Of a DNA stretch of 46,525 nucleotides, positions 32,862 to 40,578 are shown one piece after another. Both the position numbers and the translations under genes were made by a program. Positions within the stretch are counted from its first letter, which is position 1. Each line of letters starts with the position of its first letter. A model generated the notes under the pieces. It did no database searches. It was not told the DNA's origin and was given only the letters and a program-made list of their open reading frames with translations. Source of the DNA: an uncultured Victivallales bacterium (GTDB lineage: Bacteria; Verrucomicrobiota; Lentisphaeria; Victivallales; UBA1829); the NCBI GenBank assembly GCA_934644965.1, contig CAKUDG010000027.1:1-46525 (forward strand), read 5' to 3'.

Positions 32862-33008
32862 CCTTTCCACCCTATGCCTTTCCGTTTTTCTCTTCCCGTT
32901 CTTCTTCCTCCCGGGGGGGACAGCAACCGCCCTGTGTCCTCCTCTGCCGCTCCAGCCCCTGCATAAGGAGCGGACAACAGAATGGAAGAATCTGACGTTG
33001 TTTTTTTA

Positions 33009-33872
33009 TTATTTCTGTTGCCCGCCACGCCTGGAAACCGGCGCTCCCGTCCCGCGTTTGACGGGGGCGGACTGGTAAAACTCCATGGCTTCAGGCAGAA
33101 TTGCGCGCATCTGTTCAATTCTGTTCTCACTGAGCGGATGCGTGGAGAGGAATTCCAGACCGCCGCCGCTTCCGCCGAATTTTTTCCAGAAGACAATGGC
33201 GCTGGAGGGATCATATCCCGCCTTGGCCATGAGGATCATGCCGATGCGGTCCGCTTCATATTCATGTTCCCGGCTGTAGGGAAGCAGAACGCCGTATTCC
33301 GTCACGATTCCATATGCGACAGCGGCAAGAGAAGACTCGTCGGAATCGCCTGCGGCCATGAAAAGAAGGTTTTTCCCCATTTCCTGCAGAATGCTCTGGC
33401 TGATCCGCTCCCCGCCGTGCCGCGCCACAGCATGGGCGATTTCGTGCCCCATCACCACTGCGAGTTCCGCCTCGTTGTCCATGTATTCGGCGATCGCCGA
33501 ATAGACGGCAACCTTCCCTCCCGGAAGACAGAAGGCATTCGCCACGGACGAATCAAACAGTTTGAATTCCCACTGGAAGGAATCCTGGCCGGAAACCGCG
33601 GCAATGTTTTTCCCGACCCGCACAACCTGCGCGGTCAGTTCCGCATCCCTTGATTCCTTTTCCTCAGAACAGACTTCGGTCCAGGATTCCGCGCCGAGTC
33701 TGTTTTCATATTCCAGGTCCGTCAGCATCAGGCGCGAACGGTCCGTATAGGGCACGGAGGCACATGCGCAGAGCAGACAGCTGCAGACCGCCAGCAGCAG
33801 ACAGAAAAACAGCCTGCCGCTGCTCAGCGCAGGCCGTCTCTTCTTTCCGTTCCCGTTTCTGTTTTCTCCCAT
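33009..33872 (-). CDS. M48 family metalloprotease, lipoprotein
   Basis: The 287-aa protein has a signal sequence with a Cys-rich end (LLCACAS) likely to be a lipobox, then an M48 peptidase domain with the zinc motif GHEIAHAVARHGGERIS and the third ligand in EHEYEADRIGMILMAKAGYDP. Late in the chain STHPLSENRIEQM is the usual family sequence. Related proteins (BepA, LoiP, YcaL type) maintain outer-membrane protein assembly. A membrane-anchored, periplasm-facing role is inferred. The gene is separated from the oxidoreductase by 147 bp. Confidence 0.9.
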   Translation of the reverse strand: MGENRNGNGKKRRPALSSGRLFFCLLLAVCSCLLCACASVPYTDRSRLMLTDLEYENRLGAESWTEVCSEEKESRDAELTAQVVRVGKNIAAVSGQDSFQWEFKLFDSSVANAFCLPGGKVAVYSAIAEYMDNEAELAVVMGHEIAHAVARHGGERISQSILQEMGKNLLFMAAGDSDESSLAAVAYGIVTEYGVLLPYSREHEYEADRIGMILMAKAGYDPSSAIVFWKKFGGSGGGLEFLSTHPLSENRIEQMRAILPEAMEFYQSAPVKRGTGAPVSRRGGQQK

Positions 33873-34282
33873 TATGATTCCACCCCGCAGATTTTCATTG
33901 TCCGTACATCCTCCGCCGGACTTTCTGTTTCCGGGACAATCGTCTTCAGGAATCAGCGATTTTCTCCGTCAGAAAAGATAAATCCATGAACTGTTATAGA
34001 AAAATAACCCGTTTCCGCAAAAGATGCAAATTTTCCCGCATCAAAAAAGCCAAAGGCCTCCTCCTTCCCGAGTTCTCTTTCCCTCTTTCTTTTCCCTCTT
34101 TTCCTTCCCTTCTCTTTCCCGGGCGGCGGTTTCCCGCTCGGCTCAGTCCCGGGAAGTCCCCCCATTTTCCTTCCGGAAACGGAAAGCAGGAAGAACAAAC
34201 TCCCGAGACAATCGGCGGAAAGAAAAAAACGGGAACGGAAAAGAAGAAGGTAGAGAGGGGAAGGAAAAAAAGTTTCTGCTTA
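33873..34282. other. Divergent intergenic region with polypyrimidine and polypurine blocks
   Basis: About 410 bp without a gene. A nearly pure pyrimidine block (about 34068-34119) is followed by an inverted repeat TTCCCGGG (34116-34123) / CCCGGGAA (34148-34155) and a purine block (about 34217-34270). The two blocks could pair imperfectly with each other. No coding potential is convincing. Confidence 0.45.
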
Positions 34283-34310
34283 TTGAAAAAAAATAATTTA
34301 TTGCTATATT
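34283..34310 (+). promoter_or_regulatory. Promoter of the ketosynthase gene
   Basis: TTGAAA (34283-34288), a 16-bp AT-rich spacer and TATATT (34305-34310) form a likely sigma70 promoter, giving a leader of about 40 nt. Confidence 0.6.
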
Positions 34311-34358
34311 GTAACAGCTTTTTATGATTGTCAATCTAAAAAAAGGTTTATTTCATAC

Positions 34359-35594
34359 ATGAAGCCAAAAGTTGTCATAACAGGACGCGGACTTGTAACG
34401 CCGTTGGGGAATGGACTGGATGCGAACATGGATGCATTGAAGGCGGCCAGATCCGGAACCGTTTTCATTCCCGAATGGAAGGAGATGAACCTGGACAGTC
34501 AGGTGGCAGGATGGGCGGATGAAAATCCGGAATGTCCCGTACTCAACCGGAAAAACATGAGATTTATGTCCCCCAACTCGAAGATGGCCGTGGCTGCGGC
34601 TTACGAGGCAATCACAGAGGCGGGATATACGCCGGAAACCCTTCCCGGAAAGGAAATGGCCGTCATCAACGGCTGCGCCGGAAGCGCTTACGGGGAGGTG
34701 TACGACACCATCAAGATTTTTGACAATTGCCGCAGGATGAGCCGTGTCACACCGTTCTCCGTGCCCCGGATCATGCCATCCTCCGCGGTTTCCAATCTGT
34801 CCCTTGTTTTCGGCATTACGGGGGAGAGTTACGACATCAGCTGCGCATGCACCAGCAGCGCAATGGCCATCATTGCCGGAGCAAGGCTGATCGAATCAGG
34901 ACAGTACGATCTGGTGCTGGCAGGAGGTTCGGAGGAAGTCTCCTGGGGGCAGGCACTCGGCTTCAATGCAATGCGGGCGCTTTCCAGAAATTACAATGAC
35001 GTTCCCGGAACAGCCAGCCGGCCTTTCGACAAAACGCGTGACGGATTCGTCATCGCCGCCGGCGCCGGAATGATTCTGCTGGAAAGCGAGGAACACGCCA
35101 GAAAACGGGGAGCCAGGATCCTGACGCACCTCTCCGGCTATGCCACCAACAGCAATGCGGTGGATATGGTTCTGCCGAGTGCGGATTCGAGTGCGGACGT
35201 CATGGCGGCCGCGGTACGCTCGGCGGGTCTCTCTCCCTCCGACATCACCTATATCAACACACACGGCACCAGTACTCCGGCGGGAGACCCTGTGGAAATG
35301 GAAGCCATCAAGCGCATCTTCGGAGCGAACGGGGAACTTGCCATCAACAGCACCAAGGCGCTCACCGGGCACATGATCGGGGCGGCAGGCGCGGTGGAGG
35401 CCATTTTCTGTTCTCTCATGATGGAACATTCCTTTGTCTGTGAATCGGCGAATCTGAAAGAGCCGGAAGAGGAATTCGCGTGGGCGGACATTGTCCGGAA
35501 AAACCGCGAAGGGGTGAAAATCAGCCACTCACTCAGCAACAGTTTCGGTTTCGGCGGAACGAATGCCAGTCTGGTGTTCAGCAGGGCGGACTGA
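34359..35594 (+). CDS. Beta-ketoacyl-ACP synthase (FabB/FabF family)
   Basis: The 411-aa condensing enzyme extends acyl-ACP with malonyl-ACP. VVITGRGLVTPLGNG opens the chain; the nucleophilic Cys is in DISCACTSSAMAI, the two catalytic His are in INTHGTSTPAGDPVE and KALTGHMIGAAGAVEAI, and NSFGFGGTNASLVF closes it. The TSSA after the Cys differs from the ATGA of FabF and ATSA of FabB, so I leave the symbol open. AAGG (34343-34346) is a modest ribosome site for ATG 34359. It could serve general fatty acid synthesis, in line with accA in the window, though it stands apart from other fab genes. Confidence 0.88.
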   Translation: MKPKVVITGRGLVTPLGNGLDANMDALKAARSGTVFIPEWKEMNLDSQVAGWADENPECPVLNRKNMRFMSPNSKMAVAAAYEAITEAGYTPETLPGKEMAVINGCAGSAYGEVYDTIKIFDNCRRMSRVTPFSVPRIMPSSAVSNLSLVFGITGESYDISCACTSSAMAIIAGARLIESGQYDLVLAGGSEEVSWGQALGFNAMRALSRNYNDVPGTASRPFDKTRDGFVIAAGAGMILLESEEHARKRGARILTHLSGYATNSNAVDMVLPSADSSADVMAAAVRSAGLSPSDITYINTHGTSTPAGDPVEMEAIKRIFGANGELAINSTKALTGHMIGAAGAVEAIFCSLMMEHSFVCESANLKEPEEEFAWADIVRKNREGVKISHSLSNSFGFGGTNASLVFSRAD

Positions 35595-35663
35595 CGGTTC
35601 TCTTTTGTTTTTCTCAAAAAAAGTCTTTCCCCTTCTCTTCCGTGATCCGCACAGTCTGTCCGC

Positions 35664-35693
35664 GGCGGCGGAGGAGGAGGAGGAGGGAGGCAA
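35664..35693. repeat. GCG/GAG triplet microsatellite
   Basis: The leader before the dihydrouridine synthase holds GCGGCGGCG followed by about five GAG units and GGGAGG, ending in AGGC-AAG-GCCT with a run of eight T. The short hairpin plus T-run could be a weak terminator for the ketosynthase gene. Confidence 0.35.
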
Positions 35694-35726
35694 GGCCTTT
35701 TTTTTCTGCGCCATGGTGGAGAAGGA

Positions 35727-36746
35727 ATGAAACAGATCTACCCAGACGGAGCGGTGATTCTGGCTCCGATTGCCGGGCACAGCGATTTGCCGATGCGACT
35801 TTCCGCGCGGCGTCACGGCTGCCGTTTCGCCTTCACGGAAATGGTGGATGCCGGCTCTCTGGTTTATCAGACTTCCAAGACGCTGAAACTGCTGGAACGG
35901 GATTCCTCGGAAAGTTTTCTCGGAGTCCAGCTGGTGGGTTCGGACCTCCCGATGCTCCGCCGGGCGGCGGAACTTCTGAACGAGCGGAACTTTGACGTGC
36001 TGGACTTCAATCTGGGTTGTCCTGCGCCAAAAGTGGCGAAAAAAGGGGAAGGGATTACTCTTGCATTGAAGCGTCCGGACGATGCGCTCCGTGCTGTGGA
36101 AACTCTGGTGAAACATTCCCGTTTTCCCGTCAGTGTGAAGACCCGGATCCAGAGTGAGACGGATGCGGAACCCACGGTCCGCTTCTGCAAACGTCTGGAA
36201 GATGCCGGTGCATCCGCGCTGACCCTTCACGGGAGAGTCATGAAGGTTTTTTATTCGGGTCCGGTGTTTTACCGGATCATTTCCGAAGTCCGGGAAAATC
36301 TCGGGATCCAGGTGATCGCAAACGGCGGAGCGCTCACGAAGGAAGGCTATGACACCCTCCTCCGGGAAAGTGCCTGCCGTTGCGGCATGATTGCGCGCGG
36401 AGCACTGGGGAATCCGTGGATTTTCAGAGAGATTCAGGAAAACGCAGCGCCGCCGACCGTGAAGGAATTCGCCTCCGAACTGGAAACCCATGTTCATGCC
36501 ATGATGGAGTTTTACGGAGTGGAATGCGCCATGCGCATCTGCCGGAAAACCATCCTGGAGTATCTGCGCGGCAGGGGATTCCCGGCACAGCTGAGGGCGG
36601 GAATCTCTTTTCTGAAGACTCCCGAACGATTTGAAACGCTGATGATGGAAGTCCGGCGCGGACCTTCGCAGCGCTACTGGGAATTCATCGCCCTCCATCC
36701 GGAAGAGGCGGAACGCAAACTCACGCCGGAGAAACGGCCTTCCTGA
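35727..36746 (+). CDS. tRNA-dihydrouridine synthase
   Basis: The 339-aa FMN enzyme reduces uridines in tRNA. VILAPIAGHSDLPMRL begins the TIM barrel, FNLGCPAPKVAKKGEGI carries the catalytic Cys, VKTRIQ and LHGRVMKVFYSG give the phosphate-binding residues, and VIANGGALTKEG and GMIARGALGNPWIF complete the FMN site. HGRVMK replaces the usual HGRTxxQ. GGAGAAGGA directly precedes the ATG at 35727. The last 26 bp overlap the 3' end of the convergent amidohydrolase gene. Confidence 0.92.
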   Translation: MKQIYPDGAVILAPIAGHSDLPMRLSARRHGCRFAFTEMVDAGSLVYQTSKTLKLLERDSSESFLGVQLVGSDLPMLRRAAELLNERNFDVLDFNLGCPAPKVAKKGEGITLALKRPDDALRAVETLVKHSRFPVSVKTRIQSETDAEPTVRFCKRLEDAGASALTLHGRVMKVFYSGPVFYRIISEVRENLGIQVIANGGALTKEGYDTLLRESACRCGMIARGALGNPWIFREIQENAAPPTVKEFASELETHVHAMMEFYGVECAMRICRKTILEYLRGRGFPAQLRAGISFLKTPERFETLMMEVRRGPSQRYWEFIALHPEEAERKLTPEKRPS

Positions 36747-38349
36747 CAGATCCTCCCGGAGAAAATTTCAGGAAACGCCCCGCCTTCCCGGGAACAGCCC
36801 CCTCGGATGGAGCATAGGAAAGCACACCGTTGACCCATACGGCAAGAATGCCGTCCGCCGGACGGTGCGGATGAACAAAATCGGCACGGTCCTGAAGTTC
36901 CGTTTCATCAAACAAAGTCAAGTCGGCAAAATATCCGGGTCTGACGAGTCCCCTCTCCGCAATCCGGAAAATGGAACATGGCAGGGAGCTGACCCTCCGG
37001 ACGGCCTCCGCCATCCCCTCAGTTTCCGCCACCATGCGGAGAAATTTCGGGAAGGAACCGAAAGCGCGGGGATGACTGCGCCCGAGAGAATAATCCCGGG
37101 GGCGGGCGTTTTCATCGGATCCGCAGCAGACCCAGGGTCGGGAAAGAATGCTCCGCAGATTCTCCGGGGAAAGTCCGCCGAAGGCGGCCATCGCCGCGGG
37201 AGCGTCTTTCCGCATCAGCTCGACGGTGAGGGCGGCCGGGGTCATTCCGGCCTTTTCCGCGGCCTGAGGCATCGGAAGTCCGAAAAGAGGCTCATATTCG
37301 CGGAGGGAGGAGGAAGTCAGGATGATGCCGTCCCAGAAGCGTTTCGTATCCAGTACGGAGCGGAGCGAATCGCAGGCGGAGGCATCGCGGGAAAGGGCCT
37401 CCCGGATGGCGCTGTCGGTCATTTTGTCGTATGGAGGCGGGAGGATGACGCTCAGACTGGTCTGTCCGAAGGTATAGGGATAACGGTCGGCATGGACGGA
37501 AAGTCCTTCCCGGCGGGCGTTCCCGATCCGCTCCAGAACGGAGGGCAGTTTATGCCAGTTCTCCGGAAGCGCGGTCTTCAAATGACTGATCTGGAGCCTC
37601 CCGCTCCCCGCACGGGCAAGACGAAGCGCCTCATCCAGCGCTTCTTCCAGAAAATCACCTTCATTCCGCAGATGCGTCGCATAAACGGCATCCTCCTCCC
37701 GCAGTTCCCGCATGAGTGAAAGCAGTTCCTCTTCCGTGGAAAATTTCCCGGGAATGTAAAGAAGCCCTGTGGAAAAGCCGGCCGCTCCGGACTGGAAAGC
37801 CCCGCAAAGTGCAGCGCGCATCCGGAGAAGATCCGGGGCTTCAAGGGGAACGTCCTCATAGCCCGCAATGGAGGCGCGGAGCGTGTTGTGCCCGCAGAGA
37901 GACGCCACATTGACAAAAACGCCTCTGCGTTCCATCTCAGACGCATATCCTTCCAGACCGTCCCATGTGATCTTCTCCCCGTAGTCTCTGTAAAGCTCAT
38001 TGAGATGCGCGCGCACCTCCTCCGACAAAACGGGAAAAACGGACAGCCCGCAGTTCCCCACAATCTCCGTGGTGACGCCCTGCGAGATTTTTCCAAACGC
38101 TTCCGGAGCCGCCAGCAGGGAAATGTCCGAATGCGAATGCACATCTATGAATCCCGGAGCCAGAGTTTTCCCCTCCGCGTCAAAAGTGCCCCCCGGCTTC
38201 AGTCTCCGTCCTGACGAATGTCCAGGGCTTCCCGCCGGCCGGACATCGGTTATCCGGGAACCACGCAGAGCAACATCCGCAAGAAACGCTTCCCCCCCGC
38301 TCCCGTCATACAGACGGGCATTGCGTATCAGAAAATCGCTTTCATCCAT
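36721..38349 (-). CDS. N-acyl-D-amino-acid deacylase family amidohydrolase
   Basis: The 542-aa protein has the domain order of D-aminoacylases: a small beta domain with DFLIRNARLYDGSG, the metal motif APGFIDVHSHSD, VGNCGLSVFP with the metal Cys, HLRNEGD, LQISHLKTA, HADRYPY and the closing GSDENARPRDYSLGRSHPRAFG. Such enzymes release D-amino acids from N-acyl derivatives or cleave D-amino-acid dipeptides. The first and last 60 residues form the composite beta sandwich. ATG 38349 was chosen over TTG 38355. The gene is convergent with the dihydrouridine synthase and overlaps it by 26 bp. Confidence 0.88.
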   Translation of the reverse strand: MDESDFLIRNARLYDGSGGEAFLADVALRGSRITDVRPAGSPGHSSGRRLKPGGTFDAEGKTLAPGFIDVHSHSDISLLAAPEAFGKISQGVTTEIVGNCGLSVFPVLSEEVRAHLNELYRDYGEKITWDGLEGYASEMERRGVFVNVASLCGHNTLRASIAGYEDVPLEAPDLLRMRAALCGAFQSGAAGFSTGLLYIPGKFSTEEELLSLMRELREEDAVYATHLRNEGDFLEEALDEALRLARAGSGRLQISHLKTALPENWHKLPSVLERIGNARREGLSVHADRYPYTFGQTSLSVILPPPYDKMTDSAIREALSRDASACDSLRSVLDTKRFWDGIILTSSSLREYEPLFGLPMPQAAEKAGMTPAALTVELMRKDAPAAMAAFGGLSPENLRSILSRPWVCCGSDENARPRDYSLGRSHPRAFGSFPKFLRMVAETEGMAEAVRRVSSLPCSIFRIAERGLVRPGYFADLTLFDETELQDRADFVHPHRPADGILAVWVNGVLSYAPSEGAVPGKAGRFLKFSPGGSVRKAVSPA

Positions 38350-38536
38350 ATCCAAAAAGATTCTTCCTTACCTTCAGTTTTCCTCCCCTTCCCCCCCCCT
38401 GCGAAGTCCGGCCTTCAGCCTCGGCGGGATAACATAACACCGCCTTCCGGAAAAAACAACACTCCCTCCCCCTTCTCCCCTTCCCGCCGGCTTTCCCGGA
38501 TTCAGAAGAGAAAAGAATAAAAAAACGGAAAAACAT

Positions 38537-38564
38537 TTGAAAAAAATGAAAAAGGAGATAAATT
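38537..38564 (+). promoter_or_regulatory. rpsO promoter
   Basis: TTGAAA (38537-38542), a 16-bp spacer and TAAATT (38559-38564) lie 38 bp before the rpsO start. The AGGAG within the spacer is not used for translation. Confidence 0.5.
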
Positions 38565-38602
38565 CTCATATCCGTTTTTTTTAACATCAGGAAAAGGTTA
38601 TC

Positions 38603-38878
38603 ATGGAAAAGACAAAAAAAACAGAAATCATTGCGAAGTTCGCACGCAAGGACGGTGACACAGGCTCCCCTGAGGTCCAGATCGCTATCCTTTCCGAGCG
38701 TATCGCGGAACTCACCGAACACATGCGCGCCAACAAAAAAGACCACAGCACCAGACGCGGTCTGATGGCTATGGTCAACAGAAGGAAACGCCTCCTCAAA
38801 TATCTTGCCAAGGAAAATCACGAGAAATATCTCGAGATTTCTTCCGCACTGGGCATTCGCGCCGCAGCCGTGAAATAA
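38603..38878 (+). CDS. rpsO: 30S ribosomal protein S15
   Basis: The 91-aa protein is S15, which binds 16S rRNA early in assembly of the small subunit. FARKDGDTGSPEVQIA, HMRANKKDHSTRRGLMAMV and RRKRLLKYL are family hallmarks. Length is two to three residues above the usual 88-89, at the C-terminus. AGGAAAAGG (38589-38597) serves the ATG at 38603. pnp, a frequent neighbour of rpsO, does not follow. Confidence 0.98.
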   Translation: MEKTKKTEIIAKFARKDGDTGSPEVQIAILSERIAELTEHMRANKKDHSTRRGLMAMVNRRKRLLKYLAKENHEKYLEISSALGIRAAAVK

Positions 38879-38962
38879 GAAATTTCAGACTGTCTTTTCA
38901 CGCCGGGCAAGCCTTCCGTCCGGAAAGCTTTTCTGCTGAAGAACGGAAACGCGTGAGAAGAG

Positions 38963-39011
38963 AAAAAACCGGAGACACGCTCCTTATTGTGAGACTGTTT
39001 CCGGTTTTTTT
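38963..39011 (+). terminator. Rho-independent terminator after rpsO
   Basis: AAAAAACCGGAGACA (38963-38977) pairs with TGTTTCCGGTTTTTT (38996-39010) with one G-U pair over 15 positions, and the right arm is part of a T-run. It lies 85 bp past the rpsO stop. Confidence 0.8.
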
Positions 39012-39180
39012 ATTGGTTTCGTTTTTTTATTTGTATGGAGTCCCTTCTTCCGGAATTCTCCGATTTCGTCCTTCCCTTTCTCCTTCAGCGTTTCCCTTTT
39101 TCCCGTTCCCGCCGCAGCAGGCGCGCAGAGAGAGAGGGGGGAGAAACAAAGAAGAGTGTCACCATCACCATCTTCATTTT

Positions 39181-39337
39181 CTTCTTGCTCCTTTCCCTTG
39201 ATCCATGTGGAGCAACTCATGACCCGGATCAGGGCAGGATCAGGGCCGAATGAGTTCAGATGAGGCCAGATCATGGGAGGGAGGAAGAAAGATCTGAACA
39301 TCGGGGACCTGATCTTGGGAAAGGATCAAGCAAGAAG
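39181..39337. other. Nested inverted-repeat element with seven GATC sites
   Basis: The outer arm CTTCTTGCTCCTTTCCC (39181-39197) pairs over 17 bp with 39317-39337, interrupted only by a 4-nt bulge (ATCA). Inside, GATCAGG (39227-39233 or 39238-39244) pairs with CCTGATC (39308-39314), and GTTCAGAT (39254-39261) pairs with ATCTGAAC (39292-39299). Seven GATC sites lie between 39200 and 39327. It is in the gap between rpsO and the convergent ruvB. It has no open frame with family traits; it may be a structured RNA, a decayed small mobile element or a methylation-sensitive site. Confidence 0.6.
39226..39246. repeat. Tandem repeat of GGATCAGGGC
   Basis: GGATCAGGGC occurs at 39226-39235 and 39237-39246 with an 11-bp period, inside the larger inverted-repeat element. 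Either copy can pair with CCTGATC at 39308-39314. Confidence 0.6.
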
Positions 39338-39367
39338 AGTTCCCCGCTTTCAAGAGTTCCCGCTTTC
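39335..39367. repeat. Tandem duplication AAGAGTTCCC(C)GCTTTC
   Basis: A 17-bp unit (39335-39351) is followed at once by a 16-bp copy (39352-39367) that lacks one C. It abuts the right arm of the inverted-repeat element and looks like a recent slippage duplication. Confidence 0.65.
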
Positions 39368-39463
39368 AGCTTTTTCCTGCCGTCTTTTTTTTCAATCAAA
39401 GGTGGGAAAAAAGAGGGTATGGGGGGATATAACAAACAAGGAGAGGAGTTGCGGACGTTTTTT

Positions 39464-40522
39464 TCAAAGGAGTCCAGGCTGATCGTCATCATGGAAGGAA
39501 GAAGCGGGAGCTCTGCGGTTCCTGGTGCGCGGAGTCAGGCCGAAAAGCTGCCAGGCGCGGTCTGTAACGAAACGGCCCTGAGTCGTCCGCATCATATATC
39601 CTTCCTGAATGAGGTAGGGTTCATAGACGTCTTCGATGGTGCCGGCCTCCTCCCCGATGGCGACGGCAAGCGAATTGACGCCGACGGGACCGCCTTTGAA
39701 ATTGCCGATGATGGTTTCGAGGATCCGCTTGTCCATCTCATCGAGTCCATGTTCATCGATATCGAGCATGGAGAGTGCTTTGGCGGCGACGGCGGAAGTG
39801 ATTTTCCCGTCTCCTTTGACCTGAGCATAATCGCGGGTCCAGCGGAGGAGATTGTTTGCGATCCTAGGAGTTCCCCGGCTTCTTCGCCCGATCTCATAAG
39901 CTCCGGAGTCTTCGATTTCGACATTCAGCAGTCCGGCGGAGCGCATGACGATTTTCTGGAGCTCCTCCGGCGCATAATAGTCCAAACGCAGCGAGAGTTC
40001 AAATCGCGAACGTAGCGGAGAGGAGAGCAGTCCCTGACGAGTCGTCGCTCCGATCAAAGTGAATCTGGGGATGTTCAGTCTGACAGCTCTGGCGCCCGGC
40101 CCCTGATCGATCATGATGTCGATGAAGAAATCCTCCATGGCGCTGTACAGATATTCCTCCACAGCGGTATTCAGACGGTGGATCTCATCAATGAAGAGGA
40201 TGTCACCTTCTTCCAGAGACGTAAGCAACCCCGCCAGGTCCCCCGGCTTTTCGATCACCGGTCCGCTGGAGGATTTGATGGAACATCCCTTTTCATTGGC
40301 AATGATATAAGCGAGAGTGGTTTTCCCGAGTCCCGGGGGGCCGCTGAGCAGGAGGTGCCCGAGGGGTTCGTTGCGCCCCTTCGCCGCGCCGACATAGACT
40401 TCGAGACGGTCCTTGACTTTTTCCTGTCCCGGAAAGGCCTGAAAACGCTGGGGACGGAGGGTGGTTTCCACCGTTTCGTCCTTCCTGTTCAATGTGGATG
40501 TGATAAAACGTTCCTGAGCCAT
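39464..40522 (-). CDS. ruvB: Holliday junction branch migration helicase RuvB
   Basis: The 352-aa AAA+ motor drives branch migration with RuvA. Walker A is GPPGLGKTTLAYIIA, Walker B DILFIDEIHRLN, sensor 1 TLIGATTRQGLLSSPLRSRF with the Arg finger region, and the winged helix ends with EPYLIQEGYMMRTTQGR. I chose ATG 40522 (MAQERF), with AAGGAA 9 nt upstream; the frame continues upstream without a better site. ruvA and ruvC are not adjacent; a membrane glycosyltransferase-like gene lies 56 bp upstream on the same strand. Confidence 0.96.
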   Translation of the reverse strand: MAQERFITSTLNRKDETVETTLRPQRFQAFPGQEKVKDRLEVYVGAAKGRNEPLGHLLLSGPPGLGKTTLAYIIANEKGCSIKSSSGPVIEKPGDLAGLLTSLEEGDILFIDEIHRLNTAVEEYLYSAMEDFFIDIMIDQGPGARAVRLNIPRFTLIGATTRQGLLSSPLRSRFELSLRLDYYAPEELQKIVMRSAGLLNVEIEDSGAYEIGRRSRGTPRIANNLLRWTRDYAQVKGDGKITSAVAAKALSMLDIDEHGLDEMDKRILETIIGNFKGGPVGVNSLAVAIGEEAGTIEDVYEPYLIQEGYMMRTTQGRFVTDRAWQLFGLTPRTRNRRAPASSFHDDDQPGLL

Positions 40523-40578
40523 GACTGCGCATTCCTTCTCTGCGGAGGTGGATACAATACCACGTTCTGCGCCTGATT

